This document shows, in pieces, positions 38,220 through 47,315 of a stretch of 64,000 bases of DNA (positions are counted from its first letter, which is position 1; every line of letters begins with the position of its first letter). Origin of the DNA: Streptomyces sp. C10-9-1 (lineage in GTDB: Bacteria; Actinomycetota; Actinomycetes; Streptomycetales; Streptomycetaceae). The notes under the pieces are model-generated. The model was not told where the DNA came from. It was given only the letters and a program-made list of their open reading frames with translations, and searched no databases. Position numbers and translations under genes: made by a program. The DNA lies in the NCBI RefSeq assembly GCF_024497955.1, contig NZ_JANHKP010000001.1:545776-609775 (forward strand). Direction: 5' to 3'.

Positions 38220-40438
38220 TGCGGCCGCTGCTCCCCTCCGACCCGGCCCGGGTGGGGCGCCACCGGCTGCTGGGACGCCTCGGGGCGGGCGGCATGGGCG
38301 TCGTCTACCTGGGACGTACCGACCAGGGGGCGCTGGCGGCGGTCAAGGTGGTGCGCGCCGCCTACGCCGACGACCCCGGCTTCCGGGCCCGCTTCGCGCG
38401 CGAGGTGCGGGCCGCGGGCCGGGTGCGCAGCCCCTGGGTGGTGCCGCTGCTCGGCGCCGGGACGCGGGAGAGCACCCCGTGGCTGGCCACCGCGTACGTC
38501 CCGGGCCCCTCGGTCGCGGAGGCGGTGGAGGAGTGCGGGCCGTTGCCCCTCCGCTCCGCGAGAGTGCTCGGCGCGCGGCTCGCCGAGGCTCTGCGGGACG
38601 TCCACGCGGCCGGGCTGGTGCACCGGGACGTCAAGCCCGCGAACGTGCTCCTCGCCCTCGACGGCCCCCGCCTGATCGACTTCGGCATCGCCCGCGAGGA
38701 GGCGGGCACCGCGCTCACCGCCACGGGCACGGTGGTGGGTTCGCCGGGGTTCCTCTCACCGGAGCAGGCCCGGGGCACGGGTGCGGTCGGCCCGCCGAGC
38801 GACGTGTTCTCACTGGGCTGCCTGCTCGCCTTCGCCGTCTCCGGAAACCGGCCGTTCGGCGACGGCTCCCCCGCCGCCGTCCTGGTGCGGACCGCGTACG
38901 AGGAGCCGGAACTCGACGGGGTACCGGGCGACATGGCGGCCCTGGTGCGCTCCTGCCTGGCCAAGGAGCCGGGCGACCGCCCCACCGCGGCGGAGCTGTG
39001 CGCCGCCCTCGGCGGGGCGCCGCCCGCGGAGGACTGGCTGCCCGGGGCGGTGGTGCGGCTGATCGCCCGGCGCTCGGCGGCGGCCCTCGCGCTGCCCTCC
39101 GTGCCGCCGACGACGCCGGACGGCCGGGGCGCGGCCGCCATGCGGGCGGAGGGCGACGCGGGCGCAGGGCCCGCGGACCACGGGCCCGCCGCGGAGGAGG
39201 CCGCCGGTGCGCCGACGCAGCCGGACACCGCGCCGCCGCCCGGGCTCCCCCGGCGGCGCCTGCTGCTGGGCGCGGCCGGGGTGCTGGCCGCCGGGGGCGG
39301 GGCCGCTGTCTGGTGGGCGTCGGGCCGGGGGCGACAGCCCGCGGCCGCGGTGCGGGAGACGCTCGTCCTCGCCCTGCACGCCGACCTCTCGGGTCCGGGA
39401 AAGGCGCTCGGCACGGCCCAGGCACGTGGGGCGCGCCTCGCCCTGGAGGAGTTCAACTCCCGTGCGGAGCACGGCCTCCGGCTCGACCTGCTGGTCCGCG
39501 ACGACCGGGGGGATCCCCGGCGGGCGCAGGAGGTGGCCGAGGAGCTGTCCGCCGACGGGAAGGTCCTCGCGGTCCTCGGGCCGAGCGACGAGGAGTGCGC
39601 GGCGGCGGTGGTCGAGCGCTACCAGAAGGCGCTGCTGTCCATGGTGTCGGTGTCGCTGGGCCGCCTCCCCGTCCACGGTCTGCACACCCAGCGGGTGTTC
39701 GTGGCCACCCGCCCCGTCGACGACGCGCTGGGCGGGCCGCTGGCCGTGCACCTCGTCCACACGGTGGACAGCCGCCACACGGTGTTCCTGGCCGACGCCG
39801 GTCTCGGCGCCACCGGCTGGACGGTCTGCAGCCGCACGGCGGACGTGCTGGGGGCCTCGAACCGCTCGGAGCGGTGGACGGTCGAGGAGGACACCGACGC
39901 CCGGGGCTTCGCCGCGCTCGCCGGGCGGGTGGTGGACTCGGGTGCGGACGCGGTGGTCTTCGTCGGCGGCGCGCGGCGCGCGGCCGAGCTGGCGCGCGCC
40001 CTCCCGGCCGCCGGCTTCGAGGGCGCCCGGCTCGGCACCTACCACGCCGCGACGCCCTCCTTCCTCGGCCTCGCGGGGCGGGACGCCGAGGGCTGGGTCT
40101 TCGCCACGCCGTTCCTCGACCCCCTGGCGGAGGAGTCCACCGGCGCGTTCGCCACCGCCTACCGGAGGCGCTTCGGGGGAGCGGACCCGCCCTGGTACGC
40201 GGCCGAGGCCTACGACGCCGCGCTCTTCCTCGCCGGGGCGGTGACCGAGCTCGGCGGAATCGGCTACGAACGGGGCGGTCTGGTGCGGCAGTTGCGCGAG
40301 ACCCGCTACGAGGGCATCACCAAGGCCCTGCACTTCGACCCCGACACGGCCGCCTACAACCTGGAGGCGCTGTACCTCTTCGCCGTGGAGGGCGGCGGGT
40401 TCGTCTACCGGGGGCGGGCGTCGGGCGGCGCGCGCTGA
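38219..40438 (+). CDS. Receptor Ser/Thr kinase with periplasmic-binding-protein ectodomain (copy 2)
   Basis: A 739-residue paralogue of the upstream gene with the same architecture: kinase about 15-270 (GRLGAGGMGVVYLG, HRDVKPANVLL, DFGIAREEAG, GSPGFLSPEQA), a linker, a membrane segment near 350 (RRRLLLGAAGVLAAGGGAA) and an extracellular LivJ-like domain (LALHADLSGPGKALGTAQA). The ectodomains differ more than the kinase cores, suggesting different ligands. It begins inside the stop of copy 1 (TGATG). It is the last gene of the operon. Confidence 0.88.
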   Translation: MRPLLPSDPARVGRHRLLGRLGAGGMGVVYLGRTDQGALAAVKVVRAAYADDPGFRARFAREVRAAGRVRSPWVVPLLGAGTRESTPWLATAYVPGPSVAEAVEECGPLPLRSARVLGARLAEALRDVHAAGLVHRDVKPANVLLALDGPRLIDFGIAREEAGTALTATGTVVGSPGFLSPEQARGTGAVGPPSDVFSLGCLLAFAVSGNRPFGDGSPAAVLVRTAYEEPELDGVPGDMAALVRSCLAKEPGDRPTAAELCAALGGAPPAEDWLPGAVVRLIARRSAAALALPSVPPTTPDGRGAAAMRAEGDAGAGPADHGPAAEEAAGAPTQPDTAPPPGLPRRRLLLGAAGVLAAGGGAAVWWASGRGRQPAAAVRETLVLALHADLSGPGKALGTAQARGARLALEEFNSRAEHGLRLDLLVRDDRGDPRRAQEVAEELSADGKVLAVLGPSDEECAAAVVERYQKALLSMVSVSLGRLPVHGLHTQRVFVATRPVDDALGGPLAVHLVHTVDSRHTVFLADAGLGATGWTVCSRTADVLGASNRSERWTVEEDTDARGFAALAGRVVDSGADAVVFVGGARRAAELARALPAAGFEGARLGTYHAATPSFLGLAGRDAEGWVFATPFLDPLAEESTGAFATAYRRRFGGADPPWYAAEAYDAALFLAGAVTELGGIGYERGGLVRQLRETRYEGITKALHFDPDTAAYNLEALYLFAVEGGGFVYRGRASGGAR

Positions 40439-40615
40439 GCGGCCGCCGCCCCACCTCGCCGCGCGGCGGGCCGGGCCGGGCGTCTTCCGTTGCCGGACCG
40501 GTACAGGAGCGCCCTGTCCGCGGAGCACCGCCGATGGGACCATGTCAGGACCGCCCGGACGGGCCCGTGACGGCCCGGCGGGCGCTCACTTCCATGTCGT
40601 CTGTCTGGGGCACGC

Positions 40616-41470
40616 ATGACCATCCGGCTGCCGTTCCGTATCGCCGCCGCGGCGTCCGTGGCCGCCCTCGCGCTCACCGGCTGCGAAGGCTCCGGCGCGT
40701 CCGCGGACGCGTCCTCCCCGCCGGCCGCGACCGCGGAGGCGACCGCGACGCGCCCGACGGCCTCCCCGCCGGACGCGTCCCCCTCACCCGCGCCGTCGGG
40801 CACGGGCCCCTCCGCACCGGCGCCCCCGTCGGCGACGGCGGACCCCGGGGGCGTGCCGCCGCTGGGCTCCCGGGGGCTGCAGCCGCTGTGGCCGTTCACC
40901 ACCCTGGCCCAGGCCGAGGAGTGGCAGCGCGCCTACCGCTCCGGCGGCCACCAGCCCTGGCACCTCGACGCGGAGCACACCGCCCTGGCCTTCACCCGGG
41001 ACTACCTCGGCTTCACCGAGATCGACCGGGTCACCTCGCGGCGGATCTCCGGCCGCGACGCACGCATCGGTGTGGCGCCCACCGGGCCGGAGGGCGGGAC
41101 CGCGGCCGTGATCCACCTCGTGCGCTACGGCGCGGGACCGGACGCCCCCTGGGAGGTGGTCGGGACGGACGACACGACCTTCTCGCTCACCACGCCCGCC
41201 TACGGGTCGGTCGCCCGCTCCCCGCTGACGGCGGGCGGGCTGATCACCGGCGTGGACGAGAGCATCGCCGTCCAGGTGCGCCAGCCCTCCTCGGGGACCC
41301 CGCTCGGGACCTCCCCCTGCTGCACGCCCGGCGGCGGCACCGACCAGCCCTGGAGCGTGACCGTGCCCTACTCCGGGGCGCGCGACGCGGTGCTCACCGT
41401 GGTGGCCTCCACGGGCGGGCACGTCGCCACGGTGGAGCGCTTCACCGTCACGGCGGTGCGCACCCGCTGA
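40616..41470 (+). CDS. Secreted lipoprotein, unknown function
   Basis: A 284-residue lipoprotein: signal FRIAAAASVAALALTGC with lipobox LTGC (residue ~23), a 60-residue Ala/Pro/Ser/Thr-rich spacer typical of wall-spanning linkers, and a C-terminal domain (LWPFTTLAQAEEWQRAY, HTALAFTRDYLGFTEI, TAAVIHLVRYGAG). The last 90 residues look like an immunoglobulin-type fold (SPLTAGGLITGVDESIAVQV), related to Gmad2-like domains of Gram-positive sporulation or germination proteins. It stands alone, 177 bp after the kinases. Confidence 0.75.
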   Translation: MTIRLPFRIAAAASVAALALTGCEGSGASADASSPPAATAEATATRPTASPPDASPSPAPSGTGPSAPAPPSATADPGGVPPLGSRGLQPLWPFTTLAQAEEWQRAYRSGGHQPWHLDAEHTALAFTRDYLGFTEIDRVTSRRISGRDARIGVAPTGPEGGTAAVIHLVRYGAGPDAPWEVVGTDDTTFSLTTPAYGSVARSPLTAGGLITGVDESIAVQVRQPSSGTPLGTSPCCTPGGGTDQPWSVTVPYSGARDAVLTVVASTGGHVATVERFTVTAVRTR

Positions 41471-41484
41471 GCGCCCCGCCCGTA

Positions 41485-41513
41485 CCGGCCCGGGCGGTTG
41501 CGCGCCGGGCCGG
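41485..41513. terminator. Hairpin between convergent lipoprotein and aminotransferase genes
   Basis: CCGGCCCG (41485-41492) pairs with CGGGCCGG (41506-41513) across a 13-nt loop. Confidence 0.5.
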
Positions 41514-41527
41514 CAGGGGCCGCCGGG

Positions 41528-42757
41528 TCAGAGCGCCGCGACGGCCGCCGCCTCGGGGGCGGGCGGCGCGTCCGGGCCGCCGGACACCGCGGCCACGCTC
41601 ACGGCCAGGTAGGGGATCCGGTGCGCCGCGACGCCGGCGATGTTGATGCGCCCGCCGGCGGTGCCGTAGACGCCGTGGCGCTGCCGCAGCTCGCGCATGT
41701 GCCCGGGCTCCAGCGGCAGCATCGAGAACATGCCCTTCTGCCGGGCGAGGGTCTCGGCAAGGTCCTCGCGGCCCAGGGACCGGAGGTTGCCGACCAGTTC
41801 GGTGCGGTTGGCGGCGATCCGGCCGCGCATGGCGTCGAGCTCCGCCCGCCAGTCGGCGCGCAGCCGCTCGTCGCCCAGGATGCAGGTGACGACGGCCGCC
41901 CCGTGCTCCGGAGGCATGGAGTACAGGGTCCGGGCGGCGTTCTGGAGGGCCGTCTCCACATGGCGCAGCGCCCGGGCGTCGGGGCCGAGGACGATCGCGC
42001 AGCCGGTGCGGTCGCTGTAGAGGCCGAAGTTCTTGGAGCAGCTGACGGCGATCAGCAGCTCGGGCAGCCGGTCGGCCAGCATCCGGGTGGCCCGCAGGTC
42101 GGCGTCGAAACCGTCGCCGAGCCCGTGGTAGGCGAGGTCGAGGAAGGGGACCCAGCCGGCCTCCGAGGCGAGGTCGGCGAGCGCCTCCCAGCAGGCGAAC
42201 GACGGGTCGACCCCGGTGGGGTTGTGGCAGCACCCCTGGAGGAGCACCACGTCGTGGCGGCCCGCCTCGCGCAGGTCGTCGAGGAGCGCCGCCTCGTCCG
42301 GGAGCCCCGCGGCGTCCCGCGTGCGGTAGCTGCGGACGGCCAGACCGGCCGCCCGGAGGATCGGGCCGTGGTTGACGTACGCCGGGTCGCTGATCCACAC
42401 CGTGGCACCGGGGCGGGTGCGGCGCACCAGGTCCGAGAGCAGCCGCAGGGCGCCGGTCCCCGCCACGGTCTGGACGGCGGTGGCGCGGGCGGTGCGCTCG
42501 GGGGTGGCCAGCACCTCCCGGAGCATGGCCCGGTTGAAGGCGGTGTTGCCGGAGAGGCCGCGGTACTCCTTGGAGGCGGAGCGCTCGGCCAGGCGCAGCT
42601 CGGCCTCCCGTACGGCCGACATCACGGGCGTGACGCCGGTCGCGTCCCGGTAGACGCCGAGGACGAGGTCGAGCCGCTCGGGCCGGGTGTCGGCGGCGAA
42701 CTCGGCGGCGAGGTCCCACAGCGGGTCGGCGGGAGGGGGTGCGAGGAGCTCAAGCAT
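41528..42757 (-). CDS. PLP-dependent class I aminotransferase (aspartate/aromatic type)
   Basis: A 409-residue fold-type I enzyme resembling AspC/TyrB: LDLVLGVYRDATGVTPVM near the start, YRGLSGNTAFNRAML, the TVAGTGALRLLSDLV cofactor region, QGCCHNPTGVDPSF, FLDLAYHGLGDGF and the PLP-lysine segment AVSCSKNFGLYSDRTG. It transfers amino groups between an acidic or aromatic amino acid and a keto acid. The ATG at 42757 overlaps the end of the EamA gene by 8 bp, so the two are one operon: the transporter and the enzyme may handle the same amino acid. Confidence 0.87.
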   Translation of the reverse strand: MLELLAPPPADPLWDLAAEFAADTRPERLDLVLGVYRDATGVTPVMSAVREAELRLAERSASKEYRGLSGNTAFNRAMLREVLATPERTARATAVQTVAGTGALRLLSDLVRRTRPGATVWISDPAYVNHGPILRAAGLAVRSYRTRDAAGLPDEAALLDDLREAGRHDVVLLQGCCHNPTGVDPSFACWEALADLASEAGWVPFLDLAYHGLGDGFDADLRATRMLADRLPELLIAVSCSKNFGLYSDRTGCAIVLGPDARALRHVETALQNAARTLYSMPPEHGAAVVTCILGDERLRADWRAELDAMRGRIAANRTELVGNLRSLGREDLAETLARQKGMFSMLPLEPGHMRELRQRHGVYGTAGGRINIAGVAAHRIPYLAVSVAAVSGGPDAPPAPEAAAVAAL

Positions 42758-43721
42758 CTGCGGAAACCTTGGTTCGTGGACGGCGGTTGGCGAGGACCAC
42801 ACCGGCGGTGATGAGGGGGACTCCGACCAGCACGGGCAGGGTCGGCGACTCGTCGAGCAGGGGGATGGCGAGCAGGACCACGACGACCGGGCTGAGGCTG
42901 CCGACGACGGAGCTCCGCTCCGGGCCGAGCCGGCGGATCGCGAAGGCGTACAGCAGCCCGGCGCAGAGGCCGACGCCCAGGCCCTGGACGACGAGGAAGG
43001 TCAGGACGTCGCCGCCCTCGGCCCGGCCGAGGTGCGCGGGCAGCACACCGGTGAGCACCAGCAGGGCGACGACCGCGAAGGACGGCAGGCACAGCAGGCC
43101 GATGGAGCCGACGGGGTCCAGGTCGACCTCGCGCAGCCCCACCGTGTACAGCGCCCACAGCCCGCTGGCCAGGAGCAGGGTGCCGGTGCCGAGGAGCACG
43201 TCCCCGTCGAGCGCCACGGTGTAGCGGCAGACCAGCGCGGCGACCCCGGCGACGATCATGACCAGTCCGGCCCGCTGCGTTCCCCGGGGGACGGCCCCGC
43301 CGCCCGCGACGAGGAGGGCGGAGACGAACAGCGGGACCATCCCGGGGACGATCGCCCCGACGAAGGCCGCGGAGGTGAGCGAGCCGCCGAACATCGCGGC
43401 CAGGAAGAACGGCACGCCCGCACCGCAGACGATCTTGGCGGCGGTGGCCGGGCGCACCGCGGCCAGCCTCCGGCGGCGGCGCCACAGGGCGGGTGCCAGT
43501 ACCACGAGGGGGACGCCGAAGCGCAGCAGGGCGGCGTCGGCGGGGAGCAGCGTGGAGGAGCCGAGAGCGCGGGCGCTGAGCGCGAACCCGGCCCAGATCG
43601 CCACCGTGAGCAGCAGGGCCAGCAGCCCCGCCGCCTGCGGGGAGATCCCGAGGCCCGGGCGCATGCCGGAGCGCGGCGCGCTCCCCGCCCGGGCGGGGCC
43701 CTTCTTCGTCACGACCGCCAC
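42750..43721 (-). CDS. EamA/DMT-family amino-acid or metabolite exporter
   Basis: A 323-residue ten-helix transporter with two EamA repeats (AIWAGFALSARALGSSTLLP; GTLLLASGLWALYTVGLRE). GGAGGG lies about 7 nt before the GTG at 43721, which fixes the start over the longer frame. It is divergent from the Lrp/AsnC gene, with 147 bp between the starts. This layout is common for LeuE/RhtA-like exporters controlled by a neighbouring Lrp-type regulator. Substrate not determinable. Confidence 0.87.
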   Translation of the reverse strand: MAVVTKKGPARAGSAPRSGMRPGLGISPQAAGLLALLLTVAIWAGFALSARALGSSTLLPADAALLRFGVPLVVLAPALWRRRRRLAAVRPATAAKIVCGAGVPFFLAAMFGGSLTSAAFVGAIVPGMVPLFVSALLVAGGGAVPRGTQRAGLVMIVAGVAALVCRYTVALDGDVLLGTGTLLLASGLWALYTVGLREVDLDPVGSIGLLCLPSFAVVALLVLTGVLPAHLGRAEGGDVLTFLVVQGLGVGLCAGLLYAFAIRRLGPERSSVVGSLSPVVVVLLAIPLLDESPTLPVLVGVPLITAGVVLANRRPRTKVSADA

Positions 43722-43868
43722 GGGTTTCCCTCCGCCTGTCGACCACACCGGGCGGAACCGTCCCGACCCTGACCTGGACAGCAACGCTAGACCAGACGGC
43801 GGGGCAGGCGATTGCTAGTTCTGCCTCCCAGGCGTAGTTTTGGGGCAGGATCTGCCAAGGAGTACGTC

Positions 43869-44363
43869 ATGGACGCCGTCGATCTCCAGATCGTCCACGC
43901 GCTGCAGGCGGACGGGCGCCTGTCGAACCAGGACCTCGCCGACCGGGTGCGGCTGTCCCCCTCGCCCTGTCTGCGGCGGGTACGCCGGCTGGAGGAGTCC
44001 GGCCTGATCAGCGGCTACACCGCGATGGTGGACCAGGTCGCCTTCGGCCTCCCGATCACGGTGTTCGTCCGGGTCCGGCTGGAGCGCCACACGGCCGAGG
44101 CCGTCAACGTCTTCGAGGAGCACGTCGGGCTCATCGAGCACATCCAGGACTGCTATCTGATGGCGGGCAGCAGCGACTACCTGCTGAGGGTCGTCATCGA
44201 GAGCCTGGAGGCCTACGAGGTACTGGTGCGCACCCGGATCCACGCCATCCCGGGTATCGCCTCGATCGAGTCGAGCTTCGCCTTCGGCAGCGTGAAGCAG
44301 TCCCGGGTGTTCCCCCGGCCGGACCTCCCGGCCCACCCCGCGCCCGGCACCCGCGGGCGGTGA
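43869..44363 (+). CDS. Lrp/AsnC-family transcriptional regulator
   Basis: A 164-residue regulator: an N-terminal HTH (LQIVHALQADGRLSNQDLAD, SPSPCLRRVRRLEESGLI) and a C-terminal RAM ligand-sensing domain (VFVRVRLERHTAEAVNVFE, DCYLMAGSSDYLLRV, IPGIASIESSFAFGSVKQS). AAGGAG lies 7 nt before the ATG. It probably senses an amino acid and controls the divergent exporter-aminotransferase pair from the 147-bp intergenic region. No clear operator was identified there. Confidence 0.9.
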   Translation: MDAVDLQIVHALQADGRLSNQDLADRVRLSPSPCLRRVRRLEESGLISGYTAMVDQVAFGLPITVFVRVRLERHTAEAVNVFEEHVGLIEHIQDCYLMAGSSDYLLRVVIESLEAYEVLVRTRIHAIPGIASIESSFAFGSVKQSRVFPRPDLPAHPAPGTRGR

Positions 44364-44668
44364 GGGGCGCCCGCCGGAGCCCCCGCGACCGGGAACCGTC
44401 CGGCAGGAGACCCCGCCCGTGCCCGCGCCGGCCTGCCTGCCGGGAGGCCCGGGAACCGTCCTGACCCGGGTCGCGGCGGCGGGCCCACGGGTGCCGCTCG
44501 GGGCCCGGGGGGCACCGACGACGCCGCGCCCCTGGAGGAGTACCTGCCGGAGGCGGTCCGCAGCGCCGCCCCTACCACCGCGGGACCAGAACGTCCCGGC
44601 CCCGGGGAGCCGTTGAGTCCCGGGCCCCGTCACCCGGCTGTCGGCGCCGGCCTCTACTGTCACTGTCC
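44364..44668. other. Intergenic region with a spaced direct repeat
   Basis: 305 bp with no supported gene. CCGGGAACCGTCC occurs at 44389-44401 and again at 44449-44461, exactly 60 bp apart. A short coding-like stretch (PLEEYLPEAVRSA, about 44530-44570) has no start and runs into other sequence, so it may be a remnant. Confidence 0.35.
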
Positions 44669-45532
44669 ATGCTGACGGACACGAACAACCTGATCACGCT
44701 CGCGGCCGATCCGAGCGGCGGCACCCTCGGCCTCGAACTGCCCCCGGGGAGACTGGTGGACGAGACCTACCAGGGGCAGTGGCCGTACCCGCTGCTGTGG
44801 CTGGCGGACACCCGCGCGGAGCCCGGGCAGTGGTCGGCGCAGGAACCCGCGCTGCGGGCGGCGGACCTGGTGCCGGTGCTGGTGGACGTCGGCGGCCCGG
44901 CGGGCGGTCCGGAGAAGTGGGACCTGCTGTGCGGAAACCTGTCCTATCCGGAGGACCTCGGTGCCGAGGAGATGCTGGACCGTCTCTGGGGGGAGGTCCG
45001 GGAGAAGCGGGCCCGGCAGGAGGCCGAGGCACCCGGTTCGGGCGGGACGGCGGCCCCCTTCGACGCACCGTGGCCGGGGCTCGCCCCCGCGGTCGCCTCC
45101 GGGGACGACCCCGACGCCCTGGCGGCCCGGACCGCGGACGCACTGGCCGGTGCGGGCTCCTGGCTGCGGGATCCGCGTCTCGCGCTGGTGTCCGCTGAGT
45201 GCAACGCCGACATCCCCGCGGCCTGCGGCTGGTCGGGCTCCCTGAGCCACGAGGACGACCCCGGCGCCCTCAGCGCCGTCCTGCGCAGCTGGGGTGAGCG
45301 CTTCGGCACCCGGGTCGTCGCGCTCGGCGCGGACCGGCTCGTCCTCTCGGTCGCCGCGCCGCCGGCCACCGCGGCCCACGCCGAGGCCGTGGCCGCCGAG
45401 CACGCCGCCTTCTGCCCGGACGACCTCGTCCGCAGCGGCCACACCACGCTGCGCGACTACGCCGTCCACGAGATCCTCGGGCGGCGCACCTGGGTCCACC
45501 ACTGGGACTCCTGGGCCGACCACAGGGACTGA
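44669..45532 (+). CDS. DUF4253-domain protein
   Basis: A 287-residue cytoplasmic protein. The C-terminal part (VSAECNADIPAACGWSG, then DDPGALSAVLRSWGERFG and HEILGRRTWVHHWDSWADHRD) matches the DUF4253 pattern. The N-terminal half (PYPLLWLADTRAEPGQWSA, VPVLVDVGG) is the companion region often found with it. Proteins of this class sit near contact-dependent toxin or immunity-like loci in some genomes, but nothing nearby supports that here; the function is unknown. Confidence 0.75.
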   Translation: MLTDTNNLITLAADPSGGTLGLELPPGRLVDETYQGQWPYPLLWLADTRAEPGQWSAQEPALRAADLVPVLVDVGGPAGGPEKWDLLCGNLSYPEDLGAEEMLDRLWGEVREKRARQEAEAPGSGGTAAPFDAPWPGLAPAVASGDDPDALAARTADALAGAGSWLRDPRLALVSAECNADIPAACGWSGSLSHEDDPGALSAVLRSWGERFGTRVVALGADRLVLSVAAPPATAAHAEAVAAEHAAFCPDDLVRSGHTTLRDYAVHEILGRRTWVHHWDSWADHRD

Positions 45533-45672
45533 GCGGCGCCGCCGTCGGCAACGGGCGGGAGCGCGCCCGTCCGCCGTGCCGGGCGGGGCCGCGGCGCCGT
45601 GCGGCGGCCCGTCACGTCCTGCCCGGAGGATCGCCCGCCGGGCGGGACGGGGCAGCCCGTAGAGTGTGCGCT

Positions 45673-45882
45673 GCAGCTGGTTCGCCCCGTCCGCCAGACG
45701 GGATGCGTCGCAAGAGGGAACCCGGTGGAAGTCCGGGACTGCCCCGCAGCGGTGAGTGGGAACGACCGCCGTCTCACGCACTGGGCCCGTCGGAAGGTGC
45801 CCGGGAAGCGACGGCCAGTAGGCGGCCCGCAGACGCCCCGGCGTTCGCGGCCGGGCCCGCGAGTCCGAAGACCTGCCGCTGC
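45673..45882 (+). ncRNA. Cobalamin (B12) riboswitch of the nrdAB-leader type
   Basis: The RNA contains GCAAGAGGGAACCCGGTGGA, AGTCCGGGACTGCCCCGCAG with the B12 box, GGTGAGTGGGAACGACCGCC, the long AGCGACGGCCAGTAGG arm and the closing GAGTCCGAAGACCTGCC. TAGAGT at 45660-45665 is a good -10 element, placing transcription start just before it. This version, longer than the two others in the window, is the kind that represses class Ia ribonucleotide reductase in Streptomyces. Here the next gene is a thioesterase, 265 nt downstream. Confidence 0.9.
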
Positions 45883-46146
45883 CCGTGCTCGACGACACGC
45901 ACGGAGATCCCGGGACCTCGAGGGCGGGTCGGCGGCAGGGGCCTTCCGCGCCCACCGCCCCTTCGCGTCCGCGCCCCTTCCGGGATCGCCGACCCGGCCC
46001 GCGGAGGAGAGGTGCGCGACCGCGCACACCACCGTGTCCGGGTACCCCCGCCCCGGGACGGGGGCGAGATCCGCCCCGGCCCCCAAGCACCGGGCGGCGG
46101 CTGCCCTCACGATCGGCGGCCGCCCGCCTCGTACGGAGCTGAAGAC

Positions 46147-46587
46147 ATGAACACCGGCACCACCGTCGGCGAGCGGGCCCACAAGGCACCGGCCGACTCC
46201 CGTGTCACCCTCGCCACCATCATGAGCGAGCACGACACCAACCTCTACGGGACCATCCACGGCGGCGTGGTGATGAAGCTGATCGACGACGCGGCCGCGG
46301 CGTCGGCGGGCCGCCACGCCGACGGCCCGGCCGTCACGGCCTCCGTGGACCGGATGACCTTCCTCTCCCCCGCGCGCGCCGGGGACCTGCTGACCGTCCA
46401 CGCGGAGCTGGAGCGAGCGGGCCGCACCTCGATGACGGTGGCCGTCCGTGTGTCGGCAGAGCGCTGGAACGCCACGACCACTCCCCCCACCGAGGTGGCC
46501 ACCGCCCGGCTGACCTTCGTGGCCATCGACGAGCAGGGCCGCCCGCGGACCGTTCCGGGGCTGGCGGCGGCGGACGACCCGGCGTAG
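46147..46587 (+). CDS. Acyl-CoA thioesterase, hot-dog fold (YciA/BACH-like)
   Basis: A 146-residue hydrolase that frees CoA from acyl-CoA. The family block TLATIMSEHDTNLYGTIHGG carries the catalytic Asp/Asn-His region, followed by GVVMKLIDDAAAASAGRHA and the second strand block VTASVDRMTFLSPARAGD. GGAG precedes the ATG by 8 nt. An in-frame GTG at 46012 behind GGAGGAG would add 45 residues, mostly Arg/Pro/Gly, and is less likely. It is the first gene after a cobalamin riboswitch with no terminator seen between, so B12 control is possible. Confidence 0.85.
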   Translation: MNTGTTVGERAHKAPADSRVTLATIMSEHDTNLYGTIHGGVVMKLIDDAAAASAGRHADGPAVTASVDRMTFLSPARAGDLLTVHAELERAGRTSMTVAVRVSAERWNATTTPPTEVATARLTFVAIDEQGRPRTVPGLAAADDPA

Positions 46588-46701
46588 CCACCGCACGGGG
46601 CGGCGCGAGGACCCGCGGCGCCGCCTCGTGCCGTCGGGGCGAGGCGCGCTCCCCCGGTCAAGGCCGCCACACCGCCCCGCCGCACAGGGCCGAATCCCGA
46701 C

Positions 46702-47148
46702 GTGCGCCGCAACGACCGCTTCTTTCCCGTGCCGCCCTCCGTACTGGACCTGGTGCTGCCGGACGACGGCAGAACCCTCACCATGGAAGCCCTCTCCACA
46801 GAGGTGGGGCGCATCCACTGCGAGGTGTTCGTCGGCGACGAAGACCCCGCGCTGGGCGTCTTCTCCGAGTGGAAGGACGACCCCTCCGTCCGCCGGGTCG
46901 CGCTGAGCAACCCCTATGCCGACCTCGCCGAGTACGAGAGCGACGACGGGACCTGCATGTGGTCCGAGTGGGGAGGTGCGCAGCGGATTTCCTGCCCGGT
47001 GGCCGCCGAGGACCACCCGGACCTGAACCGGCTCTTCGTCCGGGTGACGATCGTCGACAGAAGCTTCGAGGACGCCGCCGCCAGGGAACTCCTCCTGGCC
47101 TACGGCACGGCGGTCGCCGCCTCACCGGGGTGCACGGGGAGGGCCTGA
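46702..47148 (+). CDS. Hypothetical protein
   Basis: Not recognised. 148 residues, no signal or membrane helix. It starts RRNDRFFPVPPSVLDLVLPD and continues with a mixed alpha/beta pattern (GRIHCEVFVGDEDPALGVF, LNRLFVRVTIVDRSFEDAAA). Third-position G/C is high throughout, supporting coding. The GTG at 46702 has a poor ribosome site; an ATG at 46783 is an alternative. A hairpin overlaps the stop codon. Confidence 0.6.
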   Translation: MRRNDRFFPVPPSVLDLVLPDDGRTLTMEALSTEVGRIHCEVFVGDEDPALGVFSEWKDDPSVRRVALSNPYADLAEYESDDGTCMWSEWGGAQRISCPVAAEDHPDLNRLFVRVTIVDRSFEDAAARELLLAYGTAVAASPGCTGRA

Positions 47149-47158
47149 CGCCTCCCCG
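47135..47158 (+). terminator. Hairpin overlapping a stop codon
   Basis: CGGGGAGG (47135-47142) pairs with CCTCCCCG (47151-47158); the TGA at 47146-47148 lies in the loop. Confidence 0.5.
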
Positions 47159-47315
47159 CGCACCCCGGGTCGGGACCGGGGCATCCGGACTCCCGGCCCG
47201 GCGGGCCCGCCGACGCTGCGCCTGTGCCACGTGGCCGGGCGCCCGTCGGCGGTGGGCGCGGTACCGCCGGGCGGTCCGGAACCGGCCGAGTGGTCGGGGC
47301 CCCGCCCCGCAGCGG

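Noticed and set aside
44419..44616. 65-codon plus-strand frame before the DUF4253 gene
   Set aside because: No ribosome site, and the predicted sequence is Pro/Arg low complexity; the coding-like stretch nearby is in a different frame.
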